Origin: an uncultured Thermoguttaceae bacterium
GTDB taxonomy: Bacteria > Planctomycetota > Planctomycetia > Pirellulales > Thermoguttaceae
Length of the DNA stretch: 64,000 nucleotides
Assembly: GCA_937951625.1 (NCBI GenBank)
Contig: CALFBP010000047.1
Span: 1 to 64,000 of the forward strand
Direction of reading: 5' to 3'
Part shown: positions 46,532-55,881 of the stretch, piece after piece
Layout: each line of letters opens with the position of its first letter
Numbering within the stretch: the first letter of the stretch is position 1
Made by a program: the position numbers and the translations under genes
The notes under the pieces: model-generated
The model's database searches: none
Told to the model about the DNA's origin: nothing
What the model saw: the letters and a program-made list of their open reading frames with translations, nothing else

Positions 46532-47860
46532 ATGGACACAAGGATTTACGTCATGAGTGTAGGCGGCAAATCGCTTGGAATCACCGTCGCGTTGATGGCT
46601 GTGGCGACAATCTGCGCTGGTTGCAGTAGTGTGGCGCGTACTGCGATTCCTGCAACGTGCGTCCAGCCCAATGTCTTGGACAAACCGCGAGGCGATCGGC
46701 AGCCCATCGATTTTTCTAAGCTTCGCCAAGACCCGCCTCCAGTGTATCAACTGGCTCCGCGGGACATCTTGGGCATCTACATCGAGGGCGTGCTGGGGAA
46801 ATCGGACGAAGCCCCGCCGGTCTACATGCCGCAGCGGTGGGACGATCAGGGTGAGTCAATCCCGCCCGCCTTGGGCTTCCCCGTTCCTGTACGCGAGGAC
46901 GGAACCATCTCGCTGCCGTTGATACGGCCCATCTTCGTCAACGGACTGACCGTCGCCCAAGTCGAGGACGAAATTCGCAAGGCCTACACGGTGGACCAGA
47001 GAATTCTCCAGCCGGGCCGCGACCGAATTATCGTCACCTTGATGAGGAAACGAACTTACAACGTTCTCGTGGTCCGCGAGGATACTGCAAATCAAGGTTA
47101 TAGTCGTCAAGGCGGTGGTCAACGGGGCATGTACGAACCCATCAGGGCAGGCATCACCAAGGCAGTCGAGTTGCCGGCTTACGAAAACGACGTGCTCCAC
47201 GCCTTGGCCGCGACCGGTGGGTTACCAGGTATCGACACCAAGAATCAAATCAAGATCATGCGCGGCGCCTTCCGCAGCCCGGAGGAACGCGACGAGTTCT
47301 TGCGAACCCTCGAAGATCCAGCAACGCGTGAGGAGGTTCTGGCGACCGGCCGTAAAATCCAGCGAATCCCGTTGCGAGTCGGCCCCTACGATCCGCCGTT
47401 AAACCTCACGCAAGAGGACATCATTCTCAATACGGGCGACATCGTGTTCATCGAATCGCGCGACGAGGAGGTGTTCTACACGGGTGGTCTGCTTCCCGGC
47501 GGGCAGTATCCGTTGCCGCGCGATTTCGACCTCGACGTGCTCGGGGCGATCGCCATGTCGGGCGGTTCCATTGCCGCGGCAGTCGGCGGGGGCGGTCCGG
47601 GCAGTGGCATCGGCGGAGGCCGTGGGGGCGTCGGCGGCATCTTCCCGCCGACCCGGGTGATCGTCTTGCGAAACGTCAACGGGCAACAGGTGGCGATCAA
47701 GTTGAATCTGAAAACGGCCATGCTCAACCCCGAAGAACGCATCCTTGTTCAGCCCAATGACTTCATCATCCTTGAATACACTCCGTTTGAAACGGTGATG
47801 AATATCTTGGTCAACAACACGTTGCTCAATTTGAATCTCAATGACCTCGGCAAGCGGTAA
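46532..47860 (+). CDS. Polysaccharide biosynthesis/export (Wza-type) lipoprotein
   Basis: A 442-residue protein. A hydrophobic signal ends in ATICAGC, probably a lipobox with Cys as the lipid anchor. The Poly_export domain begins YQLAPRDILGIYIEGVLG (near 70), followed by PVREDGTISLPLIRPIFVNG and TVAQVEDEIRKAY. A SLBB-like region follows, with a Gly-rich insert (GGGGPGSGIGGGRGG, near 352). It would form the outer part of a capsule or exopolysaccharide export channel. Start choices are GTG 46523, ATG 46532 or ATG 46553; the last gives the best signal peptide. The BBP7 protein follows after 83 bases. Confidence 0.85.
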   Translation: MDTRIYVMSVGGKSLGITVALMAVATICAGCSSVARTAIPATCVQPNVLDKPRGDRQPIDFSKLRQDPPPVYQLAPRDILGIYIEGVLGKSDEAPPVYMPQRWDDQGESIPPALGFPVPVREDGTISLPLIRPIFVNGLTVAQVEDEIRKAYTVDQRILQPGRDRIIVTLMRKRTYNVLVVREDTANQGYSRQGGGQRGMYEPIRAGITKAVELPAYENDVLHALAATGGLPGIDTKNQIKIMRGAFRSPEERDEFLRTLEDPATREEVLATGRKIQRIPLRVGPYDPPLNLTQEDIILNTGDIVFIESRDEEVFYTGGLLPGGQYPLPRDFDLDVLGAIAMSGGSIAAAVGGGGPGSGIGGGRGGVGGIFPPTRVIVLRNVNGQQVAIKLNLKTAMLNPEERILVQPNDFIILEYTPFETVMNILVNNTLLNLNLNDLGKR

Positions 47861-47943
47861 ACACGGCTAACTGCTGGAAACATGGACCCTGCGTTCAGCC
47901 GGGCCATCCCGCGAACCTGGCCTTTTGACCCAAGAATCCTACC

Positions 47944-49770
47944 ATGCGTCGAACATCAACCTTTCTCGCCTGTGCGATCTGTCTTGCGTGTGCCACGGCC
48001 CTGCTCTGGGCAAACCGCGGTCGGGCTGCCGACCTGGCTCGCGTCCTCAGCGAGATGGCTCGCGGAGCCGATCCCGCTACATCCGACGACGATACGTCAA
48101 CTCACGAGCCGTCAAAAGCCCCGGCATTGAGCTTGGACCAGGCATTCCTCGCCCGAGTTACGGGAAAGCCGGTCAGTTCCAGGCCACATGGCGAACCAAA
48201 CAATGCGCAACACTCCTCGGCGCAGGTCCAAGAGTCGTCCACTCCACGAAGCGATCCACTCGTTCGTCCGGTATCGAGTGAGGAACCGTCGCCGGTGGGC
48301 GAAGCCTTCGCGTCGGATTCCCAAGACGAACCATCCTCCCGTGATGCGGTTGCTTCAAGCCACGGGTTGATCAATCCCTTGGCCCAGGAGTCTCAAAGCC
48401 CGGTAAATCAGCCTTCATCCCTCGCCCCATTCAAGCGGACCCCCGATGACCTCGGGCCGTTGGAAACGGAAAATTCCCCAGGGGGCTTCGGCAAACTGGT
48501 GGATCCGCTTGCTCAGTCGGAAGATACAGGGAGCAGGCCCCTCCCGGATGCGCAGACGGCGGTCGCTGGCGAGTGGTCGACAGCCGCGCACCAGCGTGTG
48601 TTGAGAGGCTGGGACCGCCGCGTAGCAAGAACCTCGGCCGAGGTGGATTCCGAGTTAGCACAAGCCACCAGCGAGAACATTGCGACTTCGGGCCCAGAGA
48701 CGCCGCAGCCTAGCTCGCCCACTCCCGCACGCCTTGCCCAGAAACAGCCAAATCCCTACCTGGACGCGGTCGCACCAGTCGTACCGCCGACTCCCTCCGC
48801 GATGCCCCCCAGTCCGGGTTCAGCTTCGAACAAACCCTATGGGCCAACCACGACCTACATTGATCCCAGCTATGCCGAGACGCGGCCGGTTTTCGATTTC
48901 ACGGCCGAGGCCCTCGTGTGGCGACTGGAACATGCCAACAGCAGCCAGCCGATGATTCAAAATCCCATACTCGGGCAGACGGTTCTCACCAATGCCTTGG
49001 ATTTGGGCTACCAGGCAGGACCGCGGATAAGTATGGAATTTCTCTCCGACGAGGAGGAAACAATCCATTCGTTCGAGATTGGCTACTTCGGTATTTACAA
49101 CTGGTTTGATCGCGTGACCGTCATCGCCCCAGCGGGTACCTTCCTCCGACTTCCCGATGTGCTGGGCGACCCCGGCGTCACCACCGACTTTGCCGCAGCG
49201 AACTCGATGGTCGCTCGCTATCAGGCTCGGGTCAACAGTGTAGAATTGAACGTCTTTTTCGGAGATCGCGACGCCCGATTCCACTGGGCGATCGGACCGC
49301 GCTTCATTCGTTGGGAGGAGAACTTCTTGCTCAATTCCTTCACCGCCCCTCGCTGGAGTTACTACCAGGTCGACACGCTGAACGACCTGTGGGGCGTCCA
49401 ATGGGTGGGCCGCTGGCGGGGCTTCCGGGGCCGCTGGGAGTTCACGGGAATCTGCAAGGTGGGAATCTACGACAACCAGGCGCGGCAATCGACCCTCCTG
49501 ACCGACAACGACCGTACCGTCGAGCTGCGGAATTTCGGGCCCACGGATACCGTCGCGTCCCTGCTGGTCGAAGGCGGGCTTTCAGCCGCCTACCAGTTCA
49601 ACGGAACGTGGCTAGCAAGATTTGGCTACAACGTGCTCTACCTCGACAACGTGGCTCGCGCCACCGACCAGCTTGATTTCTCGAACAACGCGAACAGCGG
49701 CAACCGGGTGTTCTTCCGTCAGGACGCCCTTGCCCACGGTTTCAACTGCGGTCTGGAAGCCCGCTGGTAA
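47944..49770 (+). CDS. BBP7 family outer membrane beta-barrel protein
   Basis: A 608-residue protein. A signal peptide (MRRTSTFLACAICLACATAL, then NRGRA) is followed by about 280 residues of Ser/Pro/Glu-rich disordered sequence. The last 290 residues form the barrel: FDFTAEALVWRLEH (near 317), then alternating hydrophobic strands such as SFEIGYFGIYNWFDRV and FHWAIGPRFIRWEENFLL, ending NCGLEARW with a terminal aromatic. The family is specific to planctomycetes. The long linker may cross the periplasm or reach outside. It is downstream of the polysaccharide export gene, so a role in the outer layer is likely. Confidence 0.85.
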   Translation: MRRTSTFLACAICLACATALLWANRGRAADLARVLSEMARGADPATSDDDTSTHEPSKAPALSLDQAFLARVTGKPVSSRPHGEPNNAQHSSAQVQESSTPRSDPLVRPVSSEEPSPVGEAFASDSQDEPSSRDAVASSHGLINPLAQESQSPVNQPSSLAPFKRTPDDLGPLETENSPGGFGKLVDPLAQSEDTGSRPLPDAQTAVAGEWSTAAHQRVLRGWDRRVARTSAEVDSELAQATSENIATSGPETPQPSSPTPARLAQKQPNPYLDAVAPVVPPTPSAMPPSPGSASNKPYGPTTTYIDPSYAETRPVFDFTAEALVWRLEHANSSQPMIQNPILGQTVLTNALDLGYQAGPRISMEFLSDEEETIHSFEIGYFGIYNWFDRVTVIAPAGTFLRLPDVLGDPGVTTDFAAANSMVARYQARVNSVELNVFFGDRDARFHWAIGPRFIRWEENFLLNSFTAPRWSYYQVDTLNDLWGVQWVGRWRGFRGRWEFTGICKVGIYDNQARQSTLLTDNDRTVELRNFGPTDTVASLLVEGGLSAAYQFNGTWLARFGYNVLYLDNVARATDQLDFSNNANSGNRVFFRQDALAHGFNCGLEARW

Positions 49771-49941
49771 ACCACCACGACGGCCGTTCAGCCGCAGTGC
49801 GTTCGGTGGACGCGTCCCATATCTTCGCCGCCCGTCACGACCCCCGACCGAATAGGGCGCGCGGCGTCCAAACACCCGGCTCACCTCCTTCGAGCGGCGA
49901 GTAAACCGTCACACGCAATCGCTCAGGCGGAGCGCTTCCGC

Positions 49942-50328
49942 TTACTGGCCTTTCGGTTCATAGGCTCGATAGGTCTTCACCACCAGTTCCCCCTCGGCTA
50001 GCTGCTGCATCTTTTGGAACAACGACCTGAATGCCTCGCTCGTGGCGACGGCTTCCATCCCGGACCGGCTCGACCACACGCTGACCGCGATGTTCTCACG
50101 CGACTGCGGATCGAAAGCGAACGTGATTCCCCGAAAATCCTTCGAAGTCTTGAAGATCCGGGTGATGGCATCGGTCACTTCGAGCACCTGCGGCTGCCGG
50201 TCGGGCGAGGCGACCTTGAACGTAACGACCCTCACGATGGGTTCAGCCGAGGCGAACGTGGCGGCCGTCCACATGATCCCAGCCAGACACAACCCGACCC
50301 AACGCGCAATCATGCCACGACTTCTCAT
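49942..50328 (-). CDS. Exported ABM-like (monooxygenase-fold) small protein
   Basis: A 128-residue protein. I start at 50328 (MRSRGMIARWVGLCLAGIMW), which opens with a signal peptide ending near FASAEP. The mature part, about 95 residues, has the dimeric alpha-beta barrel layout of the antibiotic biosynthesis monooxygenase family: VRVVTFKVASPDRQ, FKTSKDFRGITFAFDPQSRE and IAVSVWSSRSGMEAVATSEA. Many such proteins bind or degrade small molecules without any cofactor. No catalytic residue can be assigned. It is single and convergent to the BBP7 gene. Confidence 0.7.
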   Translation of the reverse strand: MRSRGMIARWVGLCLAGIMWTAATFASAEPIVRVVTFKVASPDRQPQVLEVTDAITRIFKTSKDFRGITFAFDPQSRENIAVSVWSSRSGMEAVATSEAFRSLFQKMQQLAEGELVVKTYRAYEPKGQ

Positions 50329-50808
50329 GACTCGGTCCTCCTTCAATAGGGAACGGCGGGTGAAAGACAATCTGCCGCCAACTCCTGATCGACAATAGCC
50401 CCCTGGCCAATCACGGTCAAGTAAACCGTGATGCTGCCGAGACGCCTGCGCCGCGCGCGGGTGCGAGCGCCAATGCCAACTTGCTCAGCAGAGCATAGCG
50501 TCGGTGCCCATTTACGCCTCGTCCCAAATCACCCAAGCTCTCCAAATCTTCTGCCAAAACATGCACAAGCTGATAAGCACCCTTTCCGCCCTGCCAAAAA
50601 AAGGGGGATAAGTCAGCTTCACCCCCGCTTGACACTTGGCGGGAAATCGCCGACAAAGAATAAACCGTGATCCAAGAGCGATCACTGGCGGCACCGGGTG
50701 GGAAGGCGGTGGCCTGAATGCTTTGAAACAGCGAACCTTAACTGGTCTGGCAGTTCACTTTAAAACACACGGCGACAACCCGGTGCGGTCTACAGGCAAA
50801 AAACGCTT
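50329..50808. other. Intergenic stretch, no gene seen
   Basis: It lies between the small exported protein and the tRNA gene. Short open frames occur on both strands but show no coding character. The end should hold the tRNA promoter, though no sure -35/-10 pair is visible. Confidence 0.45.
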
Positions 50809-50882
50809 GGGCGTTTAGCTCAGTTGGTTAGAGCGCCAGCTCGACAAGCTGGAGGTCACTGGTTCGAGCCCAGTAACGCCCA
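50809..50882 (+). tRNA. tRNA-Val (anticodon GAC)
   Basis: A full cloverleaf: acceptor GGGCGTT pairs with AACGCCC (50875-50881), D arm GCTC...GAGC, anticodon stem CCAGC/GCTGG with loop TCGACAA, and T arm CTGG/CCAG around TTCGAGC. The anticodon GAC at 50843-50845 reads GUC (valine). The base before it, position 33, is C and not the usual U. A3'-CC follows but full CCA is not encoded. Confidence 0.93.
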
Positions 50883-51390
50883 CCTTCACACCGTCTGAAA
50901 AAGCATCCGAAGATCACAAAGCGACGCCTCTCGGACCATTGTCCAATAGATTATCTTTAGCTCAGTTCGTTCTACCGGAAGAGTATTCCTGAGTGTGCTG
51001 GGCGTTTTGCGGACGTGCTTGAACAGGGAAGAAGCCCTGTTGTCTTGATTGCGGCTTCAGGCACTGTTTTAAGCCGGTGAAAGGTTGTGCTCTCGCGTTC
51101 GGCAATTAGGGGTGTGTCGCCTCTACGGTGACGGCCACCGGGCAAGACGCCCCCCCGCATTCACGAAGGAGCGGGCCCGTCCAGAATCCGGCCACGACAA
51201 AGCGTGTCCCTACCGATCTGTTTTAGTCGCGGCCCTGGACCGCGCTAGGGGAATGGCGGTCGTGGATAGGTTCGGAGGGGCGGAGCGTAATGCGAAGGAC
51301 GCAGCGAAACCAGCCCTAAAGCCAGCAGCGTGGCCCTCGAGACCGAAGCGCTCCTCTTGGCCGCGATTGAAAAAAATTTGTGGAGACGCC
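50883..51390. other. Intergenic stretch, no gene seen
   Basis: Downstream of the tRNA and upstream of the sulfatase pseudogene. Open frames cross it but none resembles a known protein. TGGAGACGCC at 51381-51390 is the old ribosome binding site for the pseudogene. Confidence 0.45.
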
Positions 51391-52539
51391 ATGAAACGGC
51401 ATCGGCACGCTCGTTCGTCCGCGAGGATCGGCCGGATGAGAGTCATGCGAATCTCCTGTTTCGCATTATCCCTGCTGTGGGCGTGGGGGTTGGGGTTGGC
51501 GGCGTGTGCGGCTGGGCGACCGAACATCGTGCTCGCGATGGCCGACGATCAGGGCTGGGGCGACATGGCCTATCAAGGCCATCCCGTGCTTAGGACCCCG
51601 GTCTTCGACGAGATGGCGCGCACAGGACTTCGTTTCGACCGCTTTTAGGCCGCGGCGCTGGAGTTTATCCGGACGTCGGTGCGGGAGCGCCGCCCGTTTC
51701 TGGCCGTCGTCTGGTTTGGTTCGCCCCATGCTCCGCACGTGGGCACCGAGGCCGATCTTGCTTTGTACGCTGATCAGCCGAAGGGACAGCGGGCGTTTTT
51801 GGCAGAAATCACGGCCATGGACCGGGCGATGGGCAAACTGCGCCGAGGGCTTCGCGAGGTCGGCGTCTCGGAAACCACGCTGGTGTGGTACTGTAGCGAC
51901 AATGGGGCGCTCCCCCAAGGCTCGACCGGCGGGTTGCGAGGCCGCAAAGGGGAAATTTATGAAGGGGGGCTGCGCGTGCCCGCCCTAGTCGAATGGCCCG
52001 CCGTCATCCGCCGGCCGCGGGTCATCGAGATTCCTTGCGGCACGGTCGATATTTATCCGACCCTACTGGAACTTGCCGGTGCCCACGCACCGCGCCAGCC
52101 CACGCTTGACGGCATCAGTCTCGTTCCGCTCTTCGAGGGCAAGATGGAGGCACGCCCACGCCCCTTAGGTTTCTGGGATTACCCGATCGGCGGCCTTCCC
52201 GTTAAGAGCACGGAACTTCTCGAACAACTCGCCCGGGAACAGGCGTCCGGCGCGGTGCGGCTCGCCGATGAGGCGGAGCCGATCCCCGCCGCCCAGTCTC
52301 GCCACGATTATTCCGACGAGAACTTCCCAGGACACGCCGCCTGGCTCGACGGCAATTGGAAGCTGCACCGCATTGAAGCGAAGGACGGCCGGGTGCGATG
52401 GGAGTTGTACAACTTGGCTGCTGACCGCACCGAGTCGGTGGACAGGCTTTCCGCTGAGCCAGAGCGGGCCACTCGCATGAAAGCCCAATTGGCTGCGTGG
52501 CTCCGTTCGGTGGTGGCAAGCCTCAACGGCAAGGACTGA
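51391..52539 (+). pseudogene. Sulfatase pseudogene lacking its active site
   Basis: The intact parts are clear. From 51391 there is a signal peptide, then [20 protein letters not shown], the metal-binding start of type I sulfatases. At 51646-51648 an in-frame TAG replaces the Tyr codon expected in FDRFYAAA. After it the same frame continues but jumps to FLAVVWFGSPHAPH, skipping about 100-200 residues that should include CxPxR, where Cys becomes formylglycine, and the HTGKWHLG block. From there to the end, CSDNGAL, TVDIYPTLLELAG and GNWKLHRIEA are normal. So it carries both a stop and an internal deletion. A separate start at 51679 gives a C-terminal protein that cannot be a sulfatase. Confidence 0.88.
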
Positions 52540-52669
52540 TCCGTGCGGTGGGGTGCTATTTTCTGACGATTCCGCGTGGCGCCACAACTCTTTTTTTTCA
52601 CGGCTCTCCCCGGCCCCCCCGAACCGGTGTTGACGGGACAGGGCGGGTTGTCTATCCTTCGCCCCCACG

Positions 52670-53968
52670 ATGACTCACCGAATCACTCGCATCTGTATTT
52701 CGGCCGCTGTGGGCACACTTTGCGTGCTGACGGTTTGGCTCCTGCCAGGGATTTCTGCCGAGCCTCTTGGCGGGGTGATCTCGGCGGTGTTTGAGGAGCC
52801 GGGGAAGAACTCATCGGCGGGAAGGGGCGCCCCAGCAGGCTTCGGTAAGGCTAGCGAAACAGTTTTGCTACTGCGGAATGGCGAGATCCTCCAGGGAAGG
52901 ATCACTCGGAGTGGGGATCGTTACGAGGTCCGCGTGCCGGGCGGCGAAATTTATGTCAAGGCCGCCGAAGTGCAGAAGGAGTGCCAAGATCTTAAGGAAG
53001 TCTATCAACACAAGGCGGCCTTGATCCAGCAGGATCGTGCCCTGGACCACATGGAATTGGCCCAATGGTGCATCAAGGTGGGGCTCCTGGAACATGCTGC
53101 CCGCGAGTTGACCCAGGCGGCGGCGATCGAGCCCAAACATCCCATGCTCGAAATCCTCCAACGGAGACTTAGCGCGGCGTCGACTCCCCTGCCGCAGGTT
53201 GATCCGTCGTCGCGATCCACCTTGGCTGGTCCAACGGCCCAAGAATTGGACCGGATGGTCCGCGGCATGCCGCCAAAGACCGTGGAAATTTTCGCACAAA
53301 CGATCCAGCCGATGCTTGTGAACAACTGTGCGGCGGCCGGGTGTCATGGACAATCGGTGACGAACGGTTTCCGCCTACTTCGCACGCCGTCCGATTCGCC
53401 ACCCAGCCGTCTGCTGACCCAGCGAAATTTGCATGCCACGCTCCAATGGGTAGATCGGGACTCGCCGGACGCTAGTCCCTTGCTCACCTATGCCACTCGA
53501 GCCCATGGCGCTGCCCGTGTGCCCGTATTCACCGACCGCCAAATGCAGCAGTTCCGCCAGCTCCGCGATTGGTGCTATCGCGTGGCCAAGGCCGACCCGG
53601 CGGTCATGCAGGCATCCTACGACGAGCCTTTTGGCGGAGGGGAGCCGGGACCAAGCGGCGGCCATGCGGCTGGCCGAGGGGCGCGGCGTTCCCGGGCGTC
53701 GACGGGCCAGGACGGGTCGGCACGCTCCCTATCCCCGGCAGCCCCCGAGGCGGGGACAATCGATCTCCGCAGCGGCCGTTCCACCGGCAGCCCTGCCTCG
53801 GCGAATGATTGGGACCGGAGCGGTTCGCGATCGGCTTCCGACGACCCCTTCAATCCCGAGGATTTCAACCGGCAATTCCATCCGCCACGATCGAAAGACC
53901 GGCCCTCCTCGGCCCCTGCGGAGCCGTCCCGGGACGTGACTGACCTCGGTTCGGGGGACGACGGCTGA
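52670..53968 (+). CDS. Exported cytochrome-like protein with CX4CH motif
   Basis: A 432-residue protein. Residues 1-30 form a signal peptide (ISAAVGTLCVLTVWLLPGIS). Residues 65-170 resemble a small SH3-like and TPR-like unit (VLLLRNGEILQGRITRSGDR, then DHMELAQWCIKVGLLEHAAR). Near residue 219, FAQTIQPMLVNNCAAAGCHG gives CAAAGCH, which resembles a haem c site but has four and not two residues between the cysteines. The downstream sequence (FTDRQMQQFRQLRDWCYRV) matches the ends of planctomycete cytochrome C domains. The last 110 residues are low-complexity Gly/Ser/Pro/Arg-rich. It could be an electron carrier or a haem-free relative. Confidence 0.75.
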   Translation: MTHRITRICISAAVGTLCVLTVWLLPGISAEPLGGVISAVFEEPGKNSSAGRGAPAGFGKASETVLLLRNGEILQGRITRSGDRYEVRVPGGEIYVKAAEVQKECQDLKEVYQHKAALIQQDRALDHMELAQWCIKVGLLEHAARELTQAAAIEPKHPMLEILQRRLSAASTPLPQVDPSSRSTLAGPTAQELDRMVRGMPPKTVEIFAQTIQPMLVNNCAAAGCHGQSVTNGFRLLRTPSDSPPSRLLTQRNLHATLQWVDRDSPDASPLLTYATRAHGAARVPVFTDRQMQQFRQLRDWCYRVAKADPAVMQASYDEPFGGGEPGPSGGHAAGRGARRSRASTGQDGSARSLSPAAPEAGTIDLRSGRSTGSPASANDWDRSGSRSASDDPFNPEDFNRQFHPPRSKDRPSSAPAEPSRDVTDLGSGDDG

Positions 53969-54021
53969 GATTCAGCCACTACGAGGCCGCCTGCGAGGCA
54001 AATCGAACGGAGGGCATCGGA

Positions 54022-55230
54022 CTACCGCTGTACGGGGCCCTTATTCTCGAACCATACCGGCCCGCCGTACTTGCCTGTGGTCACCACGTCGAGTCGGCCA
54101 TCGCCGTTCATGTCGGCGACCTCGATGTTCATGCCCGCCCCCACCCCTTCGTTGTAGGTCAGCACGTGCTTGGTCCACACCGGGTTCTTGCCCGGTTTCA
54201 GGCTGTAGTAATACACGCCCAAGGGCGCAAAAGCGTCGGGATCGCCGCCATTGTGGGCCATGAAGCGCTTGCCAGTGAAAAGCTCGGGTACGCCGTCGCC
54301 GGTAATGTCTTCCAGGGTGATCGAATGGGCCTGGCTCCAGGTGTCGTCGATGATGTGCTGCTTCCATTGGGTTTCCGAGCCTTGGCGGACCTGTTCGTAC
54401 CAGAAGATACCATGGCGATGGGCTGAGCTGCAAATCACGTCGTTAAGTCCATCGCCGTTGACGTCGTAGGTCCAAATCTGAGCGGTGTGGTCCATCGTGC
54501 CACCCTTGCCGCCGAGCGACCAAGGATGCTCGATCCATTGGCCCTTTCGGATATCTTGAGGGGCTTCGTACCACGCGCCGGGTCGCAGGATGTCGGGCCG
54601 GCCGTCGCCGTTCACATCGCCGATGCCCCCGCCAAACGTGATCTCCTTCTCCGAGACTAGATGAATCAGCATGGTCTGCTTTCCGTCTGGCCCCTTGCCC
54701 ACCTCGTACCAGACGGTGCGCTGCACGGCAGGCAGGATAGCAGTTTTCTTGCCTTTGCCTTCGATGTCCCAGATGTCGGCGGTCTCGAAGTTGCCGTTCA
54801 CCTCGATCAGGTTTTCGGCCCAGAGTCCGCCCGCCGCTCCTGGGTTACGAAACCAGACGGCGTTTTTCTGGAACCAGTCGCAGGAAAAGATGTCCAACAG
54901 CCCGTCCCCGTCCACGTCGATCGCGATGTTGGCGAAATCGCCGTAGTAACCTTTCCCTTGCTCGTCGACGGATCCCCGCAGCTCGCGGATCTTCACGGGC
55001 TTGAAATCCGGCCCGAGGTAAAGGAACGGGCCGGCCGCGATGTCCATCTTGCCGTCGTTGTTGAAGTCGCCCACGCAGCACGCCTCGCTGCGGAACGTGC
55101 CCACGCGGTGCATCACGAATTGGATGTCGCCCTTCGAGGCATCAGCGCCGAGGGCGGCCAAGCCAAGCAACGCCGGCAGCATTGCGGCAGCTAGGAAAAT
55201 CGTCAGAAGGCCGAAAAGGGGTCGAGTCAT
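54022..55230 (-). CDS. Secreted FG-GAP/VCBS repeat protein
   Basis: A 402-residue protein. I start at 55230 (MTRPLFGLLTIFLAAAMLPA), giving a good signal peptide; an upstream frame is open but lacks this. The mature part is a seven-bladed type beta-propeller with calcium loops: GDFNNDGKMDIAAGPF, IDVDGDGLLDIFSCDWF, GDVNGDGRPDILRPG, YDVNGDGLNDVICSSAHRHG, LEDITGDGVPELFTGKRF and ADMNGDGRLDVVTTGKYGG. Such D-x-D-x-D-G repeats bind calcium and often mediate adhesion or glycan binding. No enzyme motif is visible. Confidence 0.9.
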   Translation of the reverse strand: MTRPLFGLLTIFLAAAMLPALLGLAALGADASKGDIQFVMHRVGTFRSEACCVGDFNNDGKMDIAAGPFLYLGPDFKPVKIRELRGSVDEQGKGYYGDFANIAIDVDGDGLLDIFSCDWFQKNAVWFRNPGAAGGLWAENLIEVNGNFETADIWDIEGKGKKTAILPAVQRTVWYEVGKGPDGKQTMLIHLVSEKEITFGGGIGDVNGDGRPDILRPGAWYEAPQDIRKGQWIEHPWSLGGKGGTMDHTAQIWTYDVNGDGLNDVICSSAHRHGIFWYEQVRQGSETQWKQHIIDDTWSQAHSITLEDITGDGVPELFTGKRFMAHNGGDPDAFAPLGVYYYSLKPGKNPVWTKHVLTYNEGVGAGMNIEVADMNGDGRLDVVTTGKYGGPVWFENKGPVQR

Positions 55231-55380
55231 CGTAGCGCTCCTGTTGCAAAGAAAGGCTGGGATATCGTCCCTCAGCTTAATGGCCGCGCCCAGGCGTGAC
55301 AAGCCTCTTGCCCCGGCGGCAATCTAACTGCGTTCTTTGCAGGCCTAAAATTCGGCCGCAGGCGTGCTAAGAAAAATTTC

Positions 55381-55407
55381 AAAAAACCTCGTCTTGACGG
55401 TTTTTTT
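55381..55407 (-). terminator. Probable bidirectional intrinsic terminator
   Basis: AAAAAACC at 55381-55388 and GGTTTTTTT at 55399-55407 flank CGTC-TT-GACG. The stem is followed by T runs on both strands, so it could stop transcripts from either side, most likely the barrel gene at 55882-57225. Confidence 0.5.
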
Positions 55408-55528
55408 ACCCTGCCAACCCGAACGCGAATCGAGAGGCGCGGCGCTTTGGCAAGGCGTTACATCTCAGCGTAGGGCGATCCGATGGCCTGCTCGCCCCAG
55501 CCGCTAAGCCAGTCGTGGGTTAGGGTGA

Positions 55529-55753
55529 GTTTGTCGTGATCTTGCTGAGGAAGCTAAGCCGCTTGAAGACTTAGTGGGCCCGTTGGTAGTGTTCCCTGAA
55601 GTTCCCGTATTGCATAAGCACGACCCGCGTTTGTCCTCAGAGCAGCTCTACGCGGCACGGAAGCAAACCGGCAATACGGTAGTGTTCGAAGTTGCCGTGC
55701 TCGATCCCGCCTGGAACGGGGATTTGACGACGTGGATTGTCAGGTGGCGGTGA
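55529..55753 (+). pseudogene. Possible gene remnant of unknown family
   Basis: One plus-strand frame stays open for 74 codons with protein-like composition, starting just after a TGA at 55526-55528 and ending at a TGA. It reads CRDLAEEAKPLEDLVGPLVV and later KQTGNTVVFEVAVLDPAWNG, then DLTTWIVRWR. There is no start codon at the front. It looks like the C-terminal end of a decayed gene, but I know no family and chance cannot be excluded. Confidence 0.35.
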
Positions 55754-55881
55754 TTGGGCTCCGCGGCTGTAACGCAGCCGGCGGCCAACGCCAGGCCGGC
55801 GGTCAACCAAGTCGGTGGAGTCAGCTTCCGGCCGTCAGAGGCAAGGAGCCGCTGAGACCTCGGGGCAACTTGCGACGCGGC

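Larger units (their letters stand above)
55231..55881. other. Intergenic stretch with terminator and possible remnant
   Basis: It lies between two minus-strand genes. A hairpin at 55381-55407 and a possible coding remnant on the plus strand at 55529-55753 are listed separately. Nothing else is supported. Confidence 0.45.

Noticed and set aside
50948-50975. A second tRNA-like sequence (TTAGCTCAGTTCGTTCT)
   Set aside because: Only the D arm is similar; there is no acceptor, anticodon or T arm.
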